Source of the DNA: a virus
IMG/VR virus record: IMGVR_UViG_3300018023_000032
Span: 1 to 24,588 of that record
Length of the DNA stretch: 24,588 bases
Reading direction: 5' to 3' (one strand)
The position numbers and the translations under genes are program-made. The notes under the pieces are model-generated. The model was not told the origin of the DNA, made no database searches, and saw only the letters and a list, made by a program, of their open reading frames with translations. Every line of letters begins with the position of its first letter. The first letter of the stretch is position 1. Positions 20,545 to 24,588 of this stretch are shown here, piece by piece.

Positions 20545-21565
20545 AGATTCCGTCTGCGTAAATCATCGACAGCGGCTGCTTGACGCAGAACGGACCATGC
20601 TTCTGTTCTGCCGCGAAGTCAACGCCCAACGCAACCGGCACAGGGGCGCCGAGACGATAAGGCATCGGGAAGGGCATCATTTGATTTTCCGGGGTCTGCT
20701 CCATGCAAACCATTCTGTCAACGCCGCCGACGCCAGCGCCTGCCAGATAACGGTTCGAATAAATCGTAAGCTCTTTGTTGCGGAACGCCTTATAGATATT
20801 GCTCCGCTTCAGTGCGTCCAGTGCGAAGAATCCGCCGACCACGTTGTCGCCGCCGTTTGCTCCGAGTCCGTACGGTGTCGTTGCGAGCAGGCCAAGCTGA
20901 TGAGGCGGAAGATAAATCGTGCCGGGGCAGAATACCGTCCGCGTGCTGACATAGACGTAAAGAATTGCGGCGTTAATGTCCGCAATCATCTGCTGAGCCG
21001 TCTTATGATCCCATTCCGTATCGCTCCCGCCGTCCGTCGCTGCCGCTGCCGGCAACAGTGTTATGCCTGGATAGGACAGGAAGCCGCGGAAGTTGACACT
21101 CTCGTCACCGAAGTTGATACTGGCTTCGACAAGATTCATCATCACCTTCTGCATGACCTTTTGCAGGTCCATAGCAAGGTTTGATTTGAAGCCCATTGTG
21201 TACTGCCGTGCGTCCTCGTTGCTGATACCAGCCGCTACTGCCGACGCCTGAAGAGGCACAATACCGCCGCCAAACGAAACGCCGACGCGCGGGATATTGT
21301 TGCCGGTAATCTGGCTAAGCCATGCAGCCGCGCCTCGATAGTCCTGAATCATATAGACGTAGGACGTGGCGCCCGGGTTGATGTTCGTCTCACGCTGCTC
21401 AGGCGTGACGACTTTCGGGTATTCATAATCGGGGTACTTGACCTCTTCCCACTTCGCCTGAATCTGGGAATAAATCGAGTACATGATTTCGGTCGCCTGC
21501 ACTGCTGATTGCGGTCCGTATGTCGGGCCATCGTTAAAGCGCCTGACTTTAAGTAGCTTGCTCAT
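20543..21565 (-). CDS. major capsid protein (DUF2184, HK97 fold)
   Basis: A 340-aa DUF2184/encapsulin-like capsid protein. Visible elements: an N-terminal arm (SKLLKVRRFNDGPTYGPQSA), a long helix with QAKWEEVKYPDYEYPKVV, then GNNIPRVGVSFGGGIVPLQA, GFKSNLAMDLQKVMQKVMMN (spine helix), VNFRGFLSYPGIT, and a C-terminal MMPFPMPYRLGAPVPVALGV, the family's typical last beta block. DUF2184 proteins form the icosahedral shell and are always encoded after a DUF2213 protease and a cement gene, as here. I start it at the ATG at 21565, because GGAG lies eight bases upstream; an ATG six bases earlier is too near that site. Two hairpins follow. Confidence 0.9.
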   Translation of the reverse strand: MSKLLKVRRFNDGPTYGPQSAVQATEIMYSIYSQIQAKWEEVKYPDYEYPKVVTPEQRETNINPGATSYVYMIQDYRGAAAWLSQITGNNIPRVGVSFGGGIVPLQASAVAAGISNEDARQYTMGFKSNLAMDLQKVMQKVMMNLVEASINFGDESVNFRGFLSYPGITLLPAAAATDGGSDTEWDHKTAQQMIADINAAILYVYVSTRTVFCPGTIYLPPHQLGLLATTPYGLGANGGDNVVGGFFALDALKRSNIYKAFRNKELTIYSNRYLAGAGVGGVDRMVCMEQTPENQMMPFPMPYRLGAPVPVALGVDFAAEQKHGPFCVKQPLSMIYADGI

Positions 21566-21623
21566 TTTCATTTCTCCAAAAAACTGTTTTTCTGGTCGTT
21601 GCTTTTATTATTTATCGAACCGC

Positions 21624-22253
21624 TTAAATCGCGTCGGTAATCTCAATAGCAAGTAAGCACATCCCGGTTGTTGCGTTGTAATCCATTGCCCCGATGATTT
21701 TGGCAATCGTCGCAAGGGATACGGTACTGGTGATACCGCCGGCTGCATTCGAGAAGAATCCCGCTGTCTTCGTTGTGTCTGAGGTAATCCAGTAAATCGT
21801 ATCAGTGAGAGCGGGAAGGGCACTGCAATAGCACGGAACCCATACTCTTGCACCGGCCCGGAGTTTTCTTGCCACTGCGCCGACGGAGCAATAAGGCAGG
21901 AAGCCGGCGCCGTTTGAATCACTTTGCCCGGCTGCCGAGCGAAGCAGGATACCGTCGAAGTCGGCAAGTGCCGAGCCAACGGCAGGAAGTGTCGCTGCCC
22001 ACTGTGAAGCAGCAGGCCTCTTTGGCGGGCTGGATACAGGATATGCAGCCGCCGTCCAAATTGTATCGACACTGACCTTGCATACACCAGCGCCGAAGAA
22101 GATACCGGCGGACTCGCCGATAATCCGGCTGTCCACGTTCATAATGTCATTCGCGTAAACCTGGTCGCCGGCCAACGCAGACGCGCACTGGTCTTTAACG
22201 GATGAATTCACCGCACCGTAAGCGTTTCCTGCAAATCTTCCAGTAGGACTCAT
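21624..22253 (-). CDS. structural cement / head decoration protein (Gp24-like)
   Basis: The 209-aa product is Ala/Gly-rich and beta-rich, opening with MSPTGRFAGNAYGAVNSSVK and holding ILLRSAAGQSDSNGAGFLPY, then RAGARVWVPCYCSALPAL. It lies between the protease/scaffold gene and the capsid gene, where DUF2213/DUF2184 phages encode a structural cement protein of the Gp24 type that trimerises on the capsid surface and stabilises it. AGGAG precedes the ATG. Length and composition fit. The family call rests on pattern and position rather than on a unique motif. Confidence 0.72.
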   Translation of the reverse strand: MSPTGRFAGNAYGAVNSSVKDQCASALAGDQVYANDIMNVDSRIIGESAGIFFGAGVCKVSVDTIWTAAAYPVSSPPKRPAASQWAATLPAVGSALADFDGILLRSAAGQSDSNGAGFLPYCSVGAVARKLRAGARVWVPCYCSALPALTDTIYWITSDTTKTAGFFSNAAGGITSTVSLATIAKIIGAMDYNATTGMCLLAIEITDAI

Positions 22254-22334
22254 TTTCTTATCTCCTAAGTTTCAATCAGAGTTATTTACTTTTTGTTCGT
22301 TATTCGCTTTATCGTCAGCTATGGCGATTTTACT

Positions 22335-23066
22335 TTATGCGTGCTCTGCCGGCTGCATTGCCGGATGCTTGTTTGTGCTGGGCGTCGAATTGAATACAGG
22401 GACGCTTGGCAGCGAGTTCATTTGCTGGGCGCGGGCCGTGCTTTTCAGGACAGTCCAGGCGGCGGCTATCTCTTCGGGCTTGGCGTTTGTCAAGTCCACG
22501 TTGCGGGTCTTCATAATCCGCTTGGTCAGGAATTCGCTGTTGAATTTATGAAGGGGCATCGGCTTCGTTTTCGCCGTGGCGCAGTTTTGCTTGTGGACAT
22601 CGTAGCAGTTTTTCATTTCGGTCTTGACGCCCTCGCGTTCGCCCGGCTTGACTTCGGCCTTAACGACCGCCTCTTCATCGTTCTGCTGCTCTTTGCGGAC
22701 TTCGGTCTCGGATTCCATATTCTCTTCACTGGAGAACGCTTCCAGGGCTTTCTTTGCCTCGTCGAGAAGCTTTGTCGTTTCGGTCAGCTTGGCGATATGG
22801 CCGGTGATATCGTCATTGAGGGTCTTTACGCGGGCTTCCAAATCCTCCTTGCTCCGTTTGGTCTCGTCGTTTTCCTTTTTGACCTTCTCAATCTCTTCGT
22901 CCTTTTTCTTGGCCTCTTCGGTCTTCTCGTCGTTAAGCTTGCGGATCTTGGCCATCTCTGCCACGACCTCTTCGGTCAAAGTCGAAAGCCGTTTAAGCTG
23001 TCCGGCGTCACCAGTTACTTCGATTTCCTCGGCTACACCAACCGCATTCATTATTTTTACCTTCAT
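22335..23066 (-). CDS. nested in-frame scaffold from internal start
   Basis: At 23066 an in-frame ATG (MKVKIMNAVGVAEEIEVT) is preceded by AAAGGAG at 23079-23073 with six-base spacing, the strongest ribosome binding site in this gene. It would give a 243-aa protein made of the coiled coil and C-terminal part only, without the protease domain. This is the lambda C/Nu3 arrangement, where a scaffold is made in excess of the protease from the same gene. The site falls exactly at the border between the DUF2213 domain and the coiled coil. Confidence 0.75.
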   Translation of the reverse strand: MKVKIMNAVGVAEEIEVTGDAGQLKRLSTLTEEVVAEMAKIRKLNDEKTEEAKKKDEEIEKVKKENDETKRSKEDLEARVKTLNDDITGHIAKLTETTKLLDEAKKALEAFSSEENMESETEVRKEQQNDEEAVVKAEVKPGEREGVKTEMKNCYDVHKQNCATAKTKPMPLHKFNSEFLTKRIMKTRNVDLTNAKPEEIAAAWTVLKSTARAQQMNSLPSVPVFNSTPSTNKHPAMQPAEHA

Positions 23067-23657
23067 CGTATTCTCCTTTGAATTTTCATTGTCCGCATTC
23101 AGTATCCGAACATCCGGGCCGCATTTACCTTTTCTGCCGCTGCCCTCTTCGATAAGCAGGATATGATTCAATCGCAAATTGCGCTGAATCGCCTGGTATC
23201 GTTTGCCATTATATTCTCCATCGGCTTTTTCGAGGTCGGAGTCATAACCCGCCGAATTCTCTATAAGCTTTTTATTCTTTATCGCCTCGATTGCGCGGGC
23301 GTCGCGGATGATGTAATCGCAGAGAATGTCGTCGTTATCGACGCGGGGCGTTCCAGCTACACTGCCGACCTCTACTGACTGGCATTGCTCCGCTTTGTCC
23401 GGGGTCTGCCATTCGTGGGCATTTACGATAATCGGCTTGCCCTCATAGGAGCGCAGAAAGTCCGGGGTAAACTCTTCAGGGGGGATAAACTCGTCAATCT
23501 GCTCGGCCCCGCCAAACTCTGATAAGACCTCCGGGGGGTATTCGTCGGCCTTGTAATTGAAAACGCCCGCCTTCAAAGCGCGAGCAGTTACCCGTAAATT
23601 GCCGTCGGGGTCAATACGCCAATCGCCAAGCTGTATGTTGTTGGTGCGAAACCGCAT
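22335..23657 (-). CDS. DUF2213 prohead protease with fused scaffold
   Basis: Residues 1-180 are a DUF2213 domain: RVTARALKAGVFNYKADEYP, then the LRSYEGKPIIVNAHEWQ block with His81, and LIENSAGYDSDL with Ser135, placed like the His and Ser of phage serine proteases. Residues 220-340 are a long charged coiled coil (Glu/Lys heptads such as KKKDEEIEKVKKENDETKRS), typical of scaffolding protein. The C-terminal 100 residues include VDLTNAKPEEIAAAWTVLKS. The protease would cut the scaffold, and perhaps the capsid arm, before DNA packaging. The nominal ATG has only a weak ribosome binding site, while a stronger one drives an internal start. The gene is 58 bases downstream of the methyltransferase gene. 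Confidence 0.85.
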   Translation of the reverse strand: MRFRTNNIQLGDWRIDPDGNLRVTARALKAGVFNYKADEYPPEVLSEFGGAEQIDEFIPPEEFTPDFLRSYEGKPIIVNAHEWQTPDKAEQCQSVEVGSVAGTPRVDNDDILCDYIIRDARAIEAIKNKKLIENSAGYDSDLEKADGEYNGKRYQAIQRNLRLNHILLIEEGSGRKGKCGPDVRILNADNENSKENTMKVKIMNAVGVAEEIEVTGDAGQLKRLSTLTEEVVAEMAKIRKLNDEKTEEAKKKDEEIEKVKKENDETKRSKEDLEARVKTLNDDITGHIAKLTETTKLLDEAKKALEAFSSEENMESETEVRKEQQNDEEAVVKAEVKPGEREGVKTEMKNCYDVHKQNCATAKTKPMPLHKFNSEFLTKRIMKTRNVDLTNAKPEEIAAAWTVLKSTARAQQMNSLPSVPVFNSTPSTNKHPAMQPAEHA

Positions 23658-23715
23658 AGCTGTTAATTCGGCGATATGAGGGGGAATGCTTAATGTGGGG
23701 GTCGTAAAAGGTGGA

Positions 23716-24366
23716 CTACTTAATCGTTTTCAGGAATTGTTCTGCAATCCATTTTGAATATGAGGGTGGTATCGCCTGTTTAATTTCATCTCGTGTCATC
23801 CAGCCGATATCCATAGCGGTTTTCCATTGCGCAATTGTGCCTTTGCTTATCCCTTTATGGTTTGTTCCCCACGACCTCCACCGGCCGGCACCACCAGCAA
23901 TACTAAAATACTTTCCGTCGCCGATTTTGCCTTTATGCTTATCGTGGTGCGGAGACAACATACCCCAAGACAACTCGAAATATCTGTGCCGGAATACTCC
24001 CAGTCCAAACATTGTGCCGCACAACATTATTGGGTTTTGTAGGGGCGCGCCGCCCACATTTTCAATGGCATACGGGATGCCGCTTTCAATGAGCATATCC
24101 CGTGTTACGGCGACTAAATCAGGATACTTTTTGCCATTTTTCCGGTGAATTGCCGATGCAACTGAATACGCCTGACACGGCGGGCTTGCCCAGATAAAAT
24201 CGAATTGCCGGAGATATTTCAGTGTAACCGACAAGGCGTTTGATTGATGAAATTCAAAAGGGTAATGTCGCTGCGGATTAAGGTCTATACCGACAACCTC
24301 AAAGCCCGCGTCTACTACACCGCGACTCGCTCCACCGGCCCCGCAGAATAAATCAAGAGCTTTCAT
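23716..24366 (-). CDS. phage DNA (cytosine-5) methyltransferase, solitary
   Basis: From the ATG at 24366 the 216-aa product carries the C5-methyltransferase motifs: motif I ALDLFCGAGGASRGVVDAGF (cofactor binding), VVGIDLNP, motif IV SPPCQAYS with the catalytic Cys64, motif VI ENVGG, motif VIII FRHRYFE, and a C-terminal IPPSYSKWIAEQFL as motif X. At about 220 residues it is a compact phage type with a very small target-recognition region. No restriction nuclease is nearby, so it probably protects phage DNA from host restriction. Start choice: ATGs at 24390 and 24384 also lie in frame but inside the preceding gene; 24366 follows that gene's stop by one base (TAATATG) and matches the family's N-terminus. 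Confidence 0.92.
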   Translation of the reverse strand: MKALDLFCGAGGASRGVVDAGFEVVGIDLNPQRHYPFEFHQSNALSVTLKYLRQFDFIWASPPCQAYSVASAIHRKNGKKYPDLVAVTRDMLIESGIPYAIENVGGAPLQNPIMLCGTMFGLGVFRHRYFELSWGMLSPHHDKHKGKIGDGKYFSIAGGAGRWRSWGTNHKGISKGTIAQWKTAMDIGWMTRDEIKQAIPPSYSKWIAEQFLKTIK

Positions 24367-24367
24367 A

Positions 24368-24586
24368 TTACGTGAGCAATTCATCAACATTTGGATATTC
24401 GGCCCGGACGATGTCAGCGCACTGATTCAAAACTTTTGCTCTGGCATCAGCAGCAGCATCAGCAGCATCATCAGCAGCAGCAGCATCATAAGCAGCAGCA
24501 TCATAAGCAGCAGCAGCATAAGCAGCAGCAGCAGCAGCATCATAAGCAGCAGCAGCATCATAAGCAGCAGCATCATAAGCAGCAGC
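24368..24586 (-). CDS. Ala-rich repeat protein, C-terminal fragment (Imm-5-like candidate)
   Basis: Only the last 72 residues lie in the window. The visible part is Ala/Tyr/Asp repeats (AAAYDAAAYDAAAAYD and so on), then DARAKVLNQCADIVRAEYPN and VDELLT, then TAA at 24370-24368. Ala-rich YAAY/DAAA repeats ending in an R-x-x-x-L-x-x-CADIVR-x-x-YP tail are a recognisable phage and bacterial type, often annotated as a putative immunity (Imm-5-like) protein; no function is established in phages. The gene runs off the right edge, so its main domain is not seen. It is followed directly by the methyltransferase gene. Confidence 0.6.
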   Translation of the reverse strand, partial: AAAYDAAAYDAAAAYDAAAAAAYAAAAYDAAAYDAAAADDAADAAADARAKVLNQCADIVRAEYPNVDELLT

Positions 24587-24588
24587 AT
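24444..24588 (-). repeat. GCT/TAT/GAT codon repeat in the Ala-rich protein gene
   Basis: The coding strand is built almost only from GCT, TAT and GAT codons. The common unit is the 15-base GCTGCTGCTTATGAT, with variants of four or six GCT codons. The use of a single alanine codon shows recent growth by slippage rather than selection on protein alone. It reaches the window edge, so total length is unknown. Confidence 0.85.

Noticed and set aside
21608-22087. 159-codon minus-strand ORF overlapping the cement gene
   Set aside because: It is a shadow frame inside the cement gene with irregular composition, and it has no separate ribosome binding site.
22293-23081. Long plus-strand ORF (262 codons) opposite the protease/scaffold gene
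   Set aside because: It is antisense to a well-supported coiled-coil gene. Its Leu/Phe/Gly-rich product is the usual antisense reading of Glu/Lys-rich codons, and it has no ribosome binding site or neighbours on that strand.
23658-23715. Promoter or terminator between methyltransferase and protease genes
   Set aside because: I looked for a hairpin or promoter-like boxes on the minus strand in these 58 bases and saw nothing convincing.
24444-24588. Leu/Met-rich reading frame (ATG CTG CTG ...) of the right-edge repeat
   Set aside because: It ends soon after the repeat with a short unrelated tail. The Ala/Tyr/Asp frame instead continues into the recognisable CADIVR-type ending.
24444-24588. 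CRISPR-like array at the right edge
   Set aside because: The repeat is trinucleotide-based with no constant repeats separated by unique spacers; it is a codon repeat inside a gene.

Overview
The window is one continuous block of late genes from a contractile-tailed (myovirus-like) phage or prophage. Every gene I can support lies on the minus strand, so transcription runs from right (24588) to left (1). Genes are tightly packed with short overlaps (TAATG, TAATATG and similar junctions), as in a late operon. I see no integrase, att site, tRNA or host gene, so free phage and prophage cannot be told apart. Terminase and portal are expected just upstream, beyond the right edge. No endolysin is visible. 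Sec-type signal peptides and a lipoprotein point to a Gram-negative-type envelope. The LamG, InlB-type and beta-helix modules recall environmental Planctomycetota/PVC sequences and their phages, but that host guess is weak.

Layout in transcription order. Right edge: C-terminal part of an Ala/Tyr/Asp-repeat protein, then a solitary DNA cytosine methyltransferase. Head: a DUF2213 protease with an in-frame nested scaffold, a cement protein, a DUF2184-type major capsid protein, a 167-aa unknown, a DUF4054 adaptor, a HK97-gp10-like protein, a probable head-closure protein, a neck/tail terminator and a 73-aa unknown. Tail shaft: a DUF3383 tail sheath fused to an N-terminal LamG + InlB-repeat extension, the tail tube, a tail assembly chaperone with a programmed -1 frameshift, a hidden 57-aa gene, an HNH homing endonuclease and the tape measure. 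Baseplate: a 30-aa CxxC micro-ORF, Dit-like protein, Pam3-type plug, hub, Gp138-type spike, a small Cys protein, two appendage proteins with signal peptides (a beta-helix and a coiled-coil fibre), gp25-like wedge, baseplate J, DUF2612 wedge and a collagen-like fibre. Left end: small membrane proteins and a lipoprotein (candidate lysis/accessory cassette), small unknowns, a DUF1353 protein and a possible terminator.

How they work together: the protease/scaffold, cement and capsid proteins build the head, and the adaptor, closure and terminator proteins close it. The chaperone pair and tape measure set tail length while the tube and sheath polymerise. The plug/hub/spike/wedge set forms a simple baseplate carrying fibres.

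Most notable observations: (1) the sheath gene carries a LamG + InlB-type extension joined through an A8 run, where either shifted frame ends the extension at once and the sheath keeps its own ribosome binding site and ATG; (2) a T TTT TTA slippery heptamer in the chaperone gene with an 87-codon -1 extension; (3) secretion signals on two appendage genes inside the baseplate cluster; (4) three tiny unlisted genes (57, 30 and 40 codons) that fill otherwise empty gaps.
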